DNA of 64,000 nucleotides. Origin: CAYUET01 sp964443875. GTDB taxonomy: Bacteria; Auribacterota; JAFGBW01. Of this stretch, positions 36,602-45,302 are shown in pieces (the stretch's first letter is position 1; each line of letters begins with the position of its first letter). A program made the translations under genes and the position numbers. The DNA lies in the NCBI GenBank assembly GCA_964443875.1, contig CAYUET010000009.1, positions 41,394-105,393 of the forward strand, in the 5' to 3' direction. The notes under the pieces were generated by a model. The model saw nothing but the letters and a program-made list of their open reading frames with translations, was not told where the DNA came from and ran no database searches.

Positions 36602-37666
36602 ATGAAAATTTCAAAATTTGGCGAAATTGTAAAATCCTTAAGAAAAAAGAAAAATCTGACGGTCGCGCAGCTTTCCGCCTTATCAGGAGTACCTTTTCAT
36701 GTACTCGGCACTATAGAAAGAGGCGAGAACTGGCCTTCATCGCAATGGTTGAGTCAGTTAAGCCAGGCCCTTGGAGTTCCAATTTCCCGCCTCTTTGAAG
36801 AAGAAGGTACCCTGAAACCTTTTTTCCACACCCGGGATAAGACAAATTTCACGAGACAATTTAAAAGTGACGTAGAAGAAATTCTGAAATTGTGTGAAAA
36901 GCTGGAAACCCTTTGCAGCCTGAATCCTGGACCCGGGTTTCCTCTTAAAATTACTTTTTCCAAAAAAAATGAACCGTTCCTTATTGAGGAAGCCGCTTTT
37001 CAAACCCGCGAACTTTTAGGAATTCGCGAACTTACGGGTTTTGACCTCCTCCACCTCCTTGAGGATTATGGGCTTAAAATCCTGGTTTGTCTTTTTTCAA
37101 AAGAACAAAAACCCTTTTCCTGCTTTCATCCCGGCCTTAATGTTCCTGTCTTTTTCCTGAATTCCAGAAACTCGCCTGAAGAAAAATTCGTTTCACTGGC
37201 CTATGAACTGGGCTATCAGATTTTCAAAAAAGAAGAAACTTCTGCAAGCAATATTTTTCCGGCTTCTGAAAAAGATCCTCTGGAAGAAGCCTGTGAACAT
37301 TTCGCTTCCTGCTTTTTAATTCCAGAAAAAAAACTTAAAAAAACTCTGGAACAGACAGGGATTCATCCCCGTCTTCTAGATTACGATCTTCTGCTTCACC
37401 TGAAAAAACGTTTCGTTGTTCCTGCAACACTCTTTATTTCAAGACTTTGGGAACTGGAGCTGATCTCAAAAAAACAAAAAGATCTGTTTTTATCTCTTCT
37501 TAAACCTGAGGCAGCGTCTTTCTCAGAACCCTTCCCCACGCCCATGCGACTTAATGAAAACCAGCGGCTTAAGGAACTGATTCTCATCAGCGGAAAAATG
37601 GACTCTCATCGCGAGGAAATCATGCTTATTGAAACAAAACTCAAAACGCTTGGAGTTGCGCTGTAA
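36602..37666 (+). CDS. XRE-family regulator with degenerate ImmA/IrrE-like domain
   Basis: 354 residues. Residues 1-68 form a Cro/C1-type helix-turn-helix (LTVAQLSALSGVPFHVLGTI). A linker leads to an ImmA/IrrE-like (DUF955) domain: FVSLAYELGYQIF followed by EEACEHFASCFLIP, which parallels the family pattern HELGH ... E-x2-AN-x-FA-x2-LLMP. Both zinc-binding His of HEXXH are replaced by Tyr (Tyr201, Tyr205), so peptidase activity is unlikely. It may act as a ligand-binding or partner-binding repressor. It lies between an AT-rich, palindrome-bearing promoter and a convergent flavin reductase. Confidence 0.75.
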   Translation: MKISKFGEIVKSLRKKKNLTVAQLSALSGVPFHVLGTIERGENWPSSQWLSQLSQALGVPISRLFEEEGTLKPFFHTRDKTNFTRQFKSDVEEILKLCEKLETLCSLNPGPGFPLKITFSKKNEPFLIEEAAFQTRELLGIRELTGFDLLHLLEDYGLKILVCLFSKEQKPFSCFHPGLNVPVFFLNSRNSPEEKFVSLAYELGYQIFKKEETSASNIFPASEKDPLEEACEHFASCFLIPEKKLKKTLEQTGIHPRLLDYDLLLHLKKRFVVPATLFISRLWELELISKKQKDLFLSLLKPEAASFSEPFPTPMRLNENQRLKELILISGKMDSHREEIMLIETKLKTLGVAL

Positions 37667-37684
37667 TTCTCTGCTGTCGAAGGT

Positions 37685-38233
37685 TCAGGAAAGAATCCTG
37701 TCTGCCGGATAAACAAATATTTTTCCTCCCAGATGATGGAGTGTTTTGGCCTCGGCACGTTCAACAAGAAGCCTTTGATCATAAAGACCTCCTAGGACAG
37801 CCGCATGAAGACAACGGCCAATCACCAGAAAGGTTCCATGACGCTCTGTAATTTCCTCGACCCGGCATTCCATAAAACCTATCACCTTTTCCGGAACACG
37901 GATTTTCATATGAGGAGTTTCAATAAATGGAATAGAAAAAACATCAAATTTATTTTTATCCTTCCCTGAAACACTTCCGGTCTGGCGGACCCATTCCGCC
38001 TGAGAAATGTGAGGCAGACTAATCGCGAATCCGCTTGTCTCCTTAAGATTCTTACTGGTCTGATGTCCGGAATCCAGAACCAGCAGAACCTGTGTCGGCT
38101 GCATTTCAAAGGGACAGCACCAGGCTACAGGAGCAATGTCACAATGCCCTGAGCCGGATAATGTCGAAACCCAAATCAAAGGACCATGATTCAAAAGCCT
38201 GTATGCTTCATTGACAGATAGTTCTTTATACAT
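37685..38233 (-). CDS. Flavin reductase-like FMN-binding protein
   Basis: A 182-residue split-barrel flavoprotein of the flavoredoxin/flavin-reductase group: APVAWCCPFEMQPTQVLL and TSKNLKETSGFAISLP bind FMN, and GFMECRVEEI is the conserved later strand. It likely transfers electrons via FMN; the partner is unknown. AGGAG precedes the ATG. It lies nine bases downstream of the Ser/Thr kinase and is probably in the same transcript. Confidence 0.82.
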   Translation of the reverse strand: MYKELSVNEAYRLLNHGPLIWVSTLSGSGHCDIAPVAWCCPFEMQPTQVLLVLDSGHQTSKNLKETSGFAISLPHISQAEWVRQTGSVSGKDKNKFDVFSIPFIETPHMKIRVPEKVIGFMECRVEEITERHGTFLVIGRCLHAAVLGGLYDQRLLVERAEAKTLHHLGGKIFVYPADRILS

Positions 38234-38241
38234 GTGAACTC

Positions 38242-39768
38242 CTAGGGTTCAAGGTTGTCGTTTTGAGCATTTTTCTGACTGAAAAGCGTTTTTAAACGGT
38301 CGGATTCTTTGGTTTTAATTTCCCCTTTCAGATCTTCAGAAAAACCCGAAACCACCTTTTTGGCAGGTACTGAAGATACCCTGTCCCGGGAGAGAGGAAA
38401 AGAAATTGCAGTCTGTTCCAAAGGAATTTCTGTCAGCAATGAATCCTCCTTTAAGGGGGAAAACTCCCTGGGCTTTGGCGTCCTTTCTGACCCTGAATGA
38501 ACCGGGGCCGAACCAGCTGAAATAGTCTCTGAATTTAAATTTTTTGAGGATTCAACAGAGGGATGAGATTTTTCACGAAGCGTCATTTCTTCTTTCAGCA
38601 GTATTGACAGCGGAGTGGCTTTATCAGGCAAAGGATTCAGACTGACTTTTGGACGCATAAAAAGAAAAATACCACCCCACAGACAAAGGACGATAAAAAA
38701 TGTCAGACTGAACCATAAAACAAAAGGTTTTTTTTCAGCCTGTGCCGGGACAAACACAGAAAAGGCCTTTGTCTCATCGACCATAACATCAATAGCTTTG
38801 ATCAAGTCTGCAGGACTCTGGAACCGGTCCCGGGGATCCTTCATCATCATTTTCTCAAGAAGATCAGCAAGGTTCTTATCCACCGATGGCCGAACCTCAT
38901 CAGCACGCAGGGTTTTCTCAACCAAAATCTGTCGCATAAGATCTTTCATGCTGGTGCTGGGAAAGGCTTTTTCCCCTGTCACAAAAGTATAGAAACTGGC
39001 TCCCAAGGAATAAAGATCCGCCCGGGTATCAATCGCTTCGCCTTTCCATTGCTCAGGACTCATATAGGCCGGGGTTCCCATGGCCTGTCCGTCCATGGAA
39101 AGCTGCATGGACTGATCCACCAGATTTTTAGCCAGCCCGAAATCCAGAATTTTCACATGAGGCTCTCCGTTTAAATCCTGAACCAGAATATTTTCAGGTT
39201 TAATATCCCGGTGGACCAGCCCGGCCCTGGAAGCCGCATCCAAAGCTTCGGCACACTGCCGGATTAATTTTAACGTGAGTTCTTTTGAGGGTACAGGGGG
39301 ATGCCTGAAGGCGAGAGTTTTGTCCTCAAAAGCTTTAACCCCGATTTTAAGCGTGGGAAGTTCCTCAAGAGAAAGAGTCTTATCGTCTTTGACAGGCGTA
39401 AGGATTTGAGTTGATTCCTCTGCAGAAGAAGGTAAGGGAGGCGCAGGCGCCTCTGTAAAATCCAGCAGGATTTTTCCCTCCACATATTCCATGAGAATAA
39501 AATGAACATCTTCATAGGTCCCGCTATCCAGTATTTTCACTGTATGAGGATGATCGAGCTTCTGAGCAAGCCTTGCCTCCCTGTGAAAACGGTGAACCGT
39601 TTTTTCATCTTTGGCATGAGCAGGATGTAAAACCTTCAACGCAGCCCTTTGAGGCGGTTTCCCATCCGATACATTTTTCACGACTTCATAGACGGCACCA
39701 AACCCGCCTTTCCCCAGAAGACGAATCAGATGATAACCTTTAAACTCATCGCCGGGCTTAAGCTCCAT
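38242..39768 (-). CDS. Membrane Hanks-type Ser/Thr kinase with hinge-region insertion
   Basis: 508 residues. The kinase core has the glycine loop GKGGFGAVYEV, Lys45 in ALKVLHP, catalytic HRDIKPEN (about 186), DFG in LDFGLAK and YMSPEQWKG. Between the hinge (LMEYVEG, about 97) and helix alpha-E (LIRQCAEALDAA) an extra stretch of about 55-60 residues (105-162) is inserted, rich in Pro, Thr and acidic residues. One membrane helix (about 345-367) leads to a roughly 140-residue, Ser/Lys-rich extracytoplasmic tail with no PASTA repeats. The start overlaps the LRAT-like gene by 11 bases. Confidence 0.9.
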   Translation of the reverse strand: MELKPGDEFKGYHLIRLLGKGGFGAVYEVVKNVSDGKPPQRAALKVLHPAHAKDEKTVHRFHREARLAQKLDHPHTVKILDSGTYEDVHFILMEYVEGKILLDFTEAPAPPLPSSAEESTQILTPVKDDKTLSLEELPTLKIGVKAFEDKTLAFRHPPVPSKELTLKLIRQCAEALDAASRAGLVHRDIKPENILVQDLNGEPHVKILDFGLAKNLVDQSMQLSMDGQAMGTPAYMSPEQWKGEAIDTRADLYSLGASFYTFVTGEKAFPSTSMKDLMRQILVEKTLRADEVRPSVDKNLADLLEKMMMKDPRDRFQSPADLIKAIDVMVDETKAFSVFVPAQAEKKPFVLWFSLTFFIVLCLWGGIFLFMRPKVSLNPLPDKATPLSILLKEEMTLREKSHPSVESSKNLNSETISAGSAPVHSGSERTPKPREFSPLKEDSLLTEIPLEQTAISFPLSRDRVSSVPAKKVVSGFSEDLKGEIKTKESDRLKTLFSQKNAQNDNLEP

Positions 39769-40438
39769 AAAAAACCTTTTTGAGCATTTTTTCAGTGCGG
39801 TTTCCCAGGGCCCACACCCCCGTTCCTGCGCAAGCGCCCAAAGGTCCTGCCATAAGGGCGCCTATTCCGGCAGAAAGAACAAAACCCGTTAAAGCAGAGG
39901 CTCTGGCCGTTTTACGGGTATCCTGATTATGTCTTAAGCCATGAACCTCTATGGCCAGTTCTGCAAGATCAGCCACCCAAAGCCAGGTAATTATTTTTTT
40001 TATCATTCCCTTTTTAACCCATTTCTTAAGGGCGCGGTTTAAAATCCATTGGGCAGGAATTGAAGCCAGTTTTGTTCGCCAGAATTCCGACTGAAGGCTT
40101 TCAGAAATCCCTGTTTTACAGAAAGAGGCAAATTGTTCGCAGTTGTTGAAGACCAGATGATAGCCGTTTTCCCCAAGACGCTCCAAAGCCCTTTCAACCA
40201 CTTTCTCCGCAGGAAGAGAATCTTTATATTTTTTTACTTTAAGTTTTGAATTTCCCTGAAAATCCTTCAGGGGGGTGCGTAAAATGGAAGCCTGATGTTT
40301 ATCCAGAAGAGATTTTTCAGAGGCTTCAGGCAGAGCCCAGTGCACAACGGTTCCATCCCCCATGTCAATGCCGTGATGGGTATAGCCTGCCCTGAGAATA
40401 AAGATATGATCGCCTTTCATATAGGCATATCCTAGCAT
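39758..40438 (-). CDS. LRAT-like NlpC/P60-superfamily protein
   Basis: 226 residues (220 from an internal ATG at 40420, which has AGGA upstream and is the better start). GDHIFILRAGYTHHGIDMGD holds the conserved His, and VFNNCEQFASFCKTG holds the catalytic Cys in an NCEQF motif, the LRAT/H-Rev107 hallmark. The C-terminal third is hydrophobic and glycine-rich (about 180-215), likely membrane-associated. Family members act as thiol acyltransferases or phospholipases on lipids. The 11-base overlap with the downstream kinase suggests one functional unit. The substrate is unknown. Confidence 0.78.
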   Translation of the reverse strand: MLGYAYMKGDHIFILRAGYTHHGIDMGDGTVVHWALPEASEKSLLDKHQASILRTPLKDFQGNSKLKVKKYKDSLPAEKVVERALERLGENGYHLVFNNCEQFASFCKTGISESLQSEFWRTKLASIPAQWILNRALKKWVKKGMIKKIITWLWVADLAELAIEVHGLRHNQDTRKTARASALTGFVLSAGIGALMAGPLGACAGTGVWALGNRTEKMLKKVFYGA

Positions 40439-40516
40439 ATTTTATTTGAACGTCAATTAGCGGGACTCACTCCTATAAACCTGTAAAGGGCCGAAACAAA
40501 AACTCCGAACCTTTAA

Positions 40517-41365
40517 TCAGAGGGGCATAACAACAGTAAGACAGGTCAGCCATCCCTCTGTTTTATCTTCTGCCTCGTATTCTTTTAATGCTCGCAGGGA
40601 AAGAAAAGACTTGTAACACACTTCAGCACCCACGGCCCATACAGAATCTTCTTCTGCATCATCACCGTTAGACATCTCCATCTGCCCATAACCGACCAAG
40701 CCAAAATCAAAGTCATTCATATTTTTTCCAAAACCCCATTCAAAATGAAAATCATCTCCTTTCCTGTAATCATCATCGCCTCTTTCAAAGTGAAACTCAT
40801 ATCTGGGAAGTATTGCAAAACTCCAGGTCTTTTCCTTATCGAAAAAACAGGTCATTCCACAGGACAACATCCCCGTGTAATAATCTGTCCCAAGGGAAGA
40901 AGGGTCCTCTGAATCATAATCTCCTGTGGGAAGAAAGGCTCCCACTGTACAGGCAGCATCAAATTGATCTCCATGCCACGAAATTCCAAACGGCTCAAGA
41001 CATATATCGCCAAGCCCTGAAGAGGACTCCTCAAGATTCAAAGCATCCATTTCAAAATCAATTTTCTGCAAAGGAACAATGACATCCCAGATATAATTTC
41101 CGCCCAAGAAACTGATATCCGTGACTTTTATGTATCGCAGAACAAGCGCATAAACCCCCAAATCGAAATCAACCGGAAGCTTATCTCCGTCAGCATTATT
41201 TAATCGGTCAGCCTGATAAGTCACCATATAGGTTTTGGAATAATTTCCAGGGGGAGGCAAGGAGGCGGATTTCAAACCTTCAATACCGTTTGTATAAGAC
41301 TGATTACCCGCATAAAGGCTTGTAAAAAAACAGAGTGAAACAATAAATGCGATTGCTTTTTTCAT
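40517..41365 (-). CDS. Putative outer-membrane protein, phenol-degradation MetA-like family
   Basis: 282 residues with a clear signal peptide (cleavage after about SLYAG). The mature start NGIEGLKSASLPPPGNYSK and the alternating beta-strand pattern ending in a C-terminal hydrophobic residue match the MetA-pathway/SphA-like outer-membrane family (Phenol_MetA_deg). Family members are predicted small barrels for hydrophobic compounds; the name does not prove a degradation role. AAGGA precedes the ATG. Confidence 0.7.
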   Translation of the reverse strand: MKKAIAFIVSLCFFTSLYAGNQSYTNGIEGLKSASLPPPGNYSKTYMVTYQADRLNNADGDKLPVDFDLGVYALVLRYIKVTDISFLGGNYIWDVIVPLQKIDFEMDALNLEESSSGLGDICLEPFGISWHGDQFDAACTVGAFLPTGDYDSEDPSSLGTDYYTGMLSCGMTCFFDKEKTWSFAILPRYEFHFERGDDDYRKGDDFHFEWGFGKNMNDFDFGLVGYGQMEMSNGDDAEEDSVWAVGAEVCYKSFLSLRALKEYEAEDKTEGWLTCLTVVMPL

Positions 41366-41676
41366 TTCATTTTTTTCCTTATGTAGGAGTTATAAACAGA
41401 CACCCATTTCAATTCTTTTAATCCCCCCTTTTGATTTAATCTTTTTTCCTTTTCATCGGAATTCAATTCACAAAGAATCCTTAAATGATAGCCTTTTGCC
41501 GTCATCTGGGAAATCTATTTTTTCAGCAATGGACGCCCCCTTAGACGCTCAAAAGAATTCCCTTTTGTTCAAGCCTTTAAAAATGATAAAAAATCGAAAA
41601 ATCTAAAGGACTTTCAAATGACTGCTGTTTTCGATGAAAAAAAGTTCTCAACTCCCCCGGGGCCAGGGGAATAATT
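41366..41676. other. Intergenic region between the outer-membrane protein and the rRNA methyltransferase
   Basis: 311 bases separating divergent genes. No small gene or strong hairpin is evident. An ATG at 41634 opens a short frame in a different phase from the methyltransferase and stops at 41697, relevant to the unclear start of that gene. Confidence 0.4.
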
Positions 41677-43077
41677 CTGAATTCCTCCTATCTCCATGAT
41701 TATCTCAAAATTCTCTTAAAGGAAAAATATCCGGAAATTTTTAAAAGCGGAGAGGAACCGCCGTCTATCCGTATTAATACGCTGAAAGCTGACCGTTCCT
41801 CCATGGAAGCCTTCTTAAACCGTTTTCACCTCGACTTCCGCATTCATCCTTTCAATCCTTCGGGAATAATTCTCAAATCCGATCCCTTACCCTTAAGTCA
41901 CACCCTTCCCTTTTATCTGGGGCATTTTGTGTATCAGGGGATCTCCTCCCAGGTTCCGGCTTTGCTTCTGGACCCGAAACCCCATGAAACGATTCTCGAT
42001 ATTGCCGCTGCGCCGGGATCGAAATCTACCCAGATTGCAGCCTTGATGCAAAACCAGGGAAAATTCTTTATCAATGATGCCTCGGTCTACCGGCAATCCT
42101 CACTCAATGCCAACCTCAACCGCTGCGGTGTAGCGAATGCCTGCGTGAGCTGCCTTCCCGGAGAGCGCTTTGGAAGCCTGTTTCCTGAATACTTCGATAA
42201 AATCCTTGTGGATGCCCCCTGTCTTTCCCTTAAATATCTCCCCAGAGATGAAGCCTATTTTGAAGATTCTCTGAAAAACAAACTGCCTTCCCAGGTCAAT
42301 ATCCAGAAATCCCTTTTAATCTCCGCCTTCAAAGCCCTGAAATCCGGAGGTACGCTGGTTTATTCCACCTGCTCGATGACGGCTGAAGAAAACGAATCTC
42401 TCATAGATGATTTTATCCATCACTATCCTGTAGAACTGCAAGACTGTCCTTCTCTTCCTCTTCCTTCTGCTTCCCCGGGATTACCGGCTTTCAAAGAACA
42501 GCACTTTGACCCTTCCTTATCCAAATCCATAAGAATTTATCCCTTTCCAGATCCTGTGGAAGGTTTTTTTATTGCAAAACTTAAGAAAAAAGAATCCCTT
42601 CCCTTGGTTAAAAAGAAAACCTCTCTCCCGATCATTCCAACCCTTTCTCATGACAACGCTCTTCTCACAGAAAAAATGGATTACCTGCTGAATACCTGGG
42701 GCATAGATAGAGATCATTTCAGGGAATGGAGATTTGTATTGAGAAATAAAAAACTCTGGATGATCCGGAAAGACTGGGATCAGGTCTATGATCTGGCTTT
42801 GCAGGGCTGTGGAATTCCACTGCTTAAATTCAAAAGCGATCACTGGCTTTTAACCAACAGCGGGGTGCAGGTGTTAGGCAGCGCCATCACGAAGCGTGTT
42901 CTGGAACTTCCTGAAGAAAACTTCAAAATCCTTTTCCGTGAAGGTAAACTTTCAGTCACAGGTCTTAAAAATGGTTTTTATGTCCTGCAAAGACAGAATA
43001 CTCTTCTGGCGACTGTTTTCGTGGCTCACGGAATGATGAACATCCGGCTTCCCTTTTCCTTTGATCTTTCGCTGTAA
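41677..43077 (+). CDS. RsmF/NSUN-family rRNA cytosine-C5 methyltransferase
   Basis: The domain begins well upstream of the first ATG (41803): the in-frame translation SYLHDYLKILLKEKYPEIF and PSIRINTLKA is the standard N-terminus of the family. No ATG, GTG or TTG exists in that frame back to a stop at 41635, so CTG 41677, with AGGGGA six bases before it, is the best start. The SAM site DIAAAPGSKSTQIA, release Cys in VDAPCLS and nucleophile in YSTCSMTAEEN are intact. A C-terminal PUA-like region (about 320-460) follows. It likely methylates 16S rRNA; the exact base is not determinable. Confidence 0.85.
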   Translation: MNSSYLHDYLKILLKEKYPEIFKSGEEPPSIRINTLKADRSSMEAFLNRFHLDFRIHPFNPSGIILKSDPLPLSHTLPFYLGHFVYQGISSQVPALLLDPKPHETILDIAAAPGSKSTQIAALMQNQGKFFINDASVYRQSSLNANLNRCGVANACVSCLPGERFGSLFPEYFDKILVDAPCLSLKYLPRDEAYFEDSLKNKLPSQVNIQKSLLISAFKALKSGGTLVYSTCSMTAEENESLIDDFIHHYPVELQDCPSLPLPSASPGLPAFKEQHFDPSLSKSIRIYPFPDPVEGFFIAKLKKKESLPLVKKKTSLPIIPTLSHDNALLTEKMDYLLNTWGIDRDHFREWRFVLRNKKLWMIRKDWDQVYDLALQGCGIPLLKFKSDHWLLTNSGVQVLGSAITKRVLELPEENFKILFREGKLSVTGLKNGFYVLQRQNTLLATVFVAHGMMNIRLPFSFDLSL

Positions 43078-43183
43078 TTTTTTATGATTTTTATTTTATT
43101 TCCGCATTCAACTGTGGCATAGTCTATCATGATTTTGTCCTTAAACCATGCCTTGTCTTCTACCCTAATGGAGGAATAGTAAA

Positions 43184-43561
43184 ATGGATAAACTGGAAAC
43201 CCTGTTCAAACTTCAGGCTGATCTGAATAAAAAAATCGGAGTGGATGCCACGGTTTTAACAACCGAAAAAGAGAAGATTGAATGGCTTCTTAATTACTGC
43301 AGGGCCATGAATCAGGAAATGGCCGAATTGACCGACTCGGTTCCCTGGAAATGGTGGGCGAAATACCAGGAATTTAATTCCCAGAATGTGGCAGTGGAAC
43401 TCATTGATCTTCTTCATTTCTGGATCTCCGCCTGTCAGGTCATGGGGCTTTCAGCGGATGATGTATTCAGAATCTACACCCAGAAACATGAAGTCAACTG
43501 CAAACGCCAGGAAAACGGCTATAAAAATAAAGATGAGTCCGACTGCATGCACATCGGTTAA
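43184..43561 (+). CDS. Dimeric-type dUTPase / all-alpha NTP pyrophosphohydrolase
   Basis: A 125-residue all-alpha protein. EWLLNYCRAMNQEMAELTDS and VELIDLLHFWISACQVMGLS give the acidic metal-binding helices of the dimeric dUTPase/MazG superfamily. It would hydrolyse dUTP or a related nucleotide to the monophosphate and pyrophosphate. GGAGG lies before the ATG. CutA follows after four bases. Confidence 0.75.
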   Translation: MDKLETLFKLQADLNKKIGVDATVLTTEKEKIEWLLNYCRAMNQEMAELTDSVPWKWWAKYQEFNSQNVAVELIDLLHFWISACQVMGLSADDVFRIYTQKHEVNCKRQENGYKNKDESDCMHIG

Positions 43562-43565
43562 AATC

Positions 43566-43907
43566 ATGTCTATTCCACACGAATCCTTAATCGTTATTTA
43601 CACGACCTGTCCGGATTCCGCCACAGCAGAATCCATTACCTCAAAACTCCTGCAGGCAAAACAGGTTGCCTGTGTTAATCTCCTTCCGGGTATTAAATCC
43701 CAGTACTGGTGGGAAGGAAAAATTCAGAAAGACAAAGAAGTCCTTGTGATATTAAAAACAAGGCAGTCCCTTTTTAAGGCGGTTGAGGAAACGATTAAAA
43801 ACAACCACCCCTATCAGATTCCAGAAATCATAGCTCTGCCCATCCTTCAGGGGAACGCTTCCTATGTTTCGTGGATCCATGACTCCGTGAGGCCCCCCCG
43901 TGTTTGA
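43566..43907 (+). CDS. cutA: CutA divalent-cation tolerance family protein
   Basis: 113 residues from ATG 43566. IVIYTTCPDSATAESITSKL, ACVNLLPGIKSQYWWEGKI and NHPYQIPEIIALP are the conserved CutA1 blocks; the fold is a trimeric PII-like ferredoxin fold. Its true biochemical role is debated. Tight spacing to the dUTPase-like gene and overlap with the next gene indicate translational coupling. Confidence 0.93.
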   Translation: MSIPHESLIVIYTTCPDSATAESITSKLLQAKQVACVNLLPGIKSQYWWEGKIQKDKEVLVILKTRQSLFKAVEETIKNNHPYQIPEIIALPILQGNASYVSWIHDSVRPPRV

Positions 43908-44163
43908 TGATTATATTCATCAGAAAATTGTTGTAGATGCTTCAGGCTCCTTTATCTATCTGGGGACCCTTAAAGCAATTCACCGGGACTATATTGAACT
44001 TGAAGATGCCGATGTGCATGACATCCATGATTCCAATTCCACCAAGGAAAACTATCTGCGTACTGCTCTTGTCACCGGGATCCGGCCGAACCGGAAATCC
44101 TGCCGTATAGATAAAAACAAAATAATTTCCATTACCCTGTTTTCGGAGATTGAAAAAATCTGA
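43900..44163 (+). CDS. Small conserved protein, possibly Sm-like fold
   Basis: 87 residues from GTG 43900, overlapping the cutA stop by eight bases. The N-terminal half (IVVDASGSFIYLGTLKAI, then YIELEDADVHDIHD) has the beta pattern of an Sm/LSm-type barrel, followed by TKENYLRTALVTGIRPNRKS. Similar short proteins occur in other deep-branching Gram-negative bacteria. Function unknown. Confidence 0.65.
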   Translation: MFDDYIHQKIVVDASGSFIYLGTLKAIHRDYIELEDADVHDIHDSNSTKENYLRTALVTGIRPNRKSCRIDKNKIISITLFSEIEKI

Positions 44164-44201
44164 CATTCTGCTAGAGTATTCAACTAATAAAAGGAAAACT
44201 T

Positions 44202-45302
44202 ATGTTTATGAAACCCTTATTGTTCATTTTTATCCTTGCTTTTTTATTCTCTATGGAATCCAGCCCTCTTTATGCCTCAGCGGCTGAAAAATATTATCTG
44301 GAAGCTCAGAAAGCCACAGACCTGGATGAAAAAATCCGTTTCCTGTCCATGACTCTGAAACTTAAACAGGATTTTCCTGAAGCGTTAATACTCCGGGGGG
44401 AATGCCATTTTCAAAACAATGATCCCGGTGCCGCAGAAAAAGATCTGGAAGCTTTTGAAGCACTGGGGAAAATTACGGCCCGTTCAATCGTCTTAAGGGG
44501 AAACATGGCTCACAGAAACGGTCTTCTGGACAAGGCGGAAGAATACTTCACAAAAGCCCTTGAAACTGATCCTAAATACCCTGAAGCCCATTTCAGAATC
44601 GCACATCTTTTTATTTCACTTGGACAGCTTAAAGAAAATTCCTCCTATTATGAACAGGCTCTCACTCATTTTATGGCTGTTCCCAAAGGATCTCCCTTTT
44701 ACCTCTTTTCTCTGATTCAACAGGCAAAATGTCAGGAATATTTCCAAAAATATGAGGAAGCTGAAAAATCCTATCAGATCCTTACCAGCGAACAAAAGGA
44801 TAATTCTGTTTTCTTTTTCAACCTGGGAAGACTTCAGTACATGAATAACCGCTTTAAAGAAGCCTTAAAAAACCTGGACAAAGCCTGTGAACTGACCTTT
44901 TCTGAAAAATCTTACACTCTTTTCTATCCCCTGTTTCGGTATGCTCTCACAATAACAAAGGCCGAAAATTCAGAAAGTGCACAGTATCAGTTGAATCGTT
45001 TTCTGGATCAGCTTCCCAATTCTCCGGAGGGACTTCTTTTTCAAAATAAAATTTCCGTGAAGGATTTCTCTAAAGCCTTATTTGAAAGCGAACGTTATAA
45101 AACCATGCCCCCTGGCCGTCAAAAACTCTTAAAAATTGAATCCACCTGTCTTAAGGGATACTATTTCCTGATCCATAATGAAATACGACCGGCCATTGAT
45201 GCTTTTAAGGAAGCTGCCGATCTCTTTTCCTTTGGCTCAGACTTTGCTTCTTTGGCCCGCTTTGAAGCGGAACGGCTGGCTCTTGAACAGGAAGTCCAAT
45301 AG
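44202..45302 (+). CDS. Secreted TPR-repeat protein
   Basis: 366 residues. A signal peptide (to about LYASA) is followed by helical TPR repeats through the protein, for example LDKAEEYFTKALETDPKYPE and YEEAEKSYQILTSEQKDN. It is a probable periplasmic scaffold; no enzymatic motif is visible. AAGGAAAAC lies before the ATG. It ends a rightward run starting with the dUTPase-like gene. Confidence 0.8.
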   Translation: MFMKPLLFIFILAFLFSMESSPLYASAAEKYYLEAQKATDLDEKIRFLSMTLKLKQDFPEALILRGECHFQNNDPGAAEKDLEAFEALGKITARSIVLRGNMAHRNGLLDKAEEYFTKALETDPKYPEAHFRIAHLFISLGQLKENSSYYEQALTHFMAVPKGSPFYLFSLIQQAKCQEYFQKYEEAEKSYQILTSEQKDNSVFFFNLGRLQYMNNRFKEALKNLDKACELTFSEKSYTLFYPLFRYALTITKAENSESAQYQLNRFLDQLPNSPEGLLFQNKISVKDFSKALFESERYKTMPPGRQKLLKIESTCLKGYYFLIHNEIRPAIDAFKEAADLFSFGSDFASLARFEAERLALEQEVQ

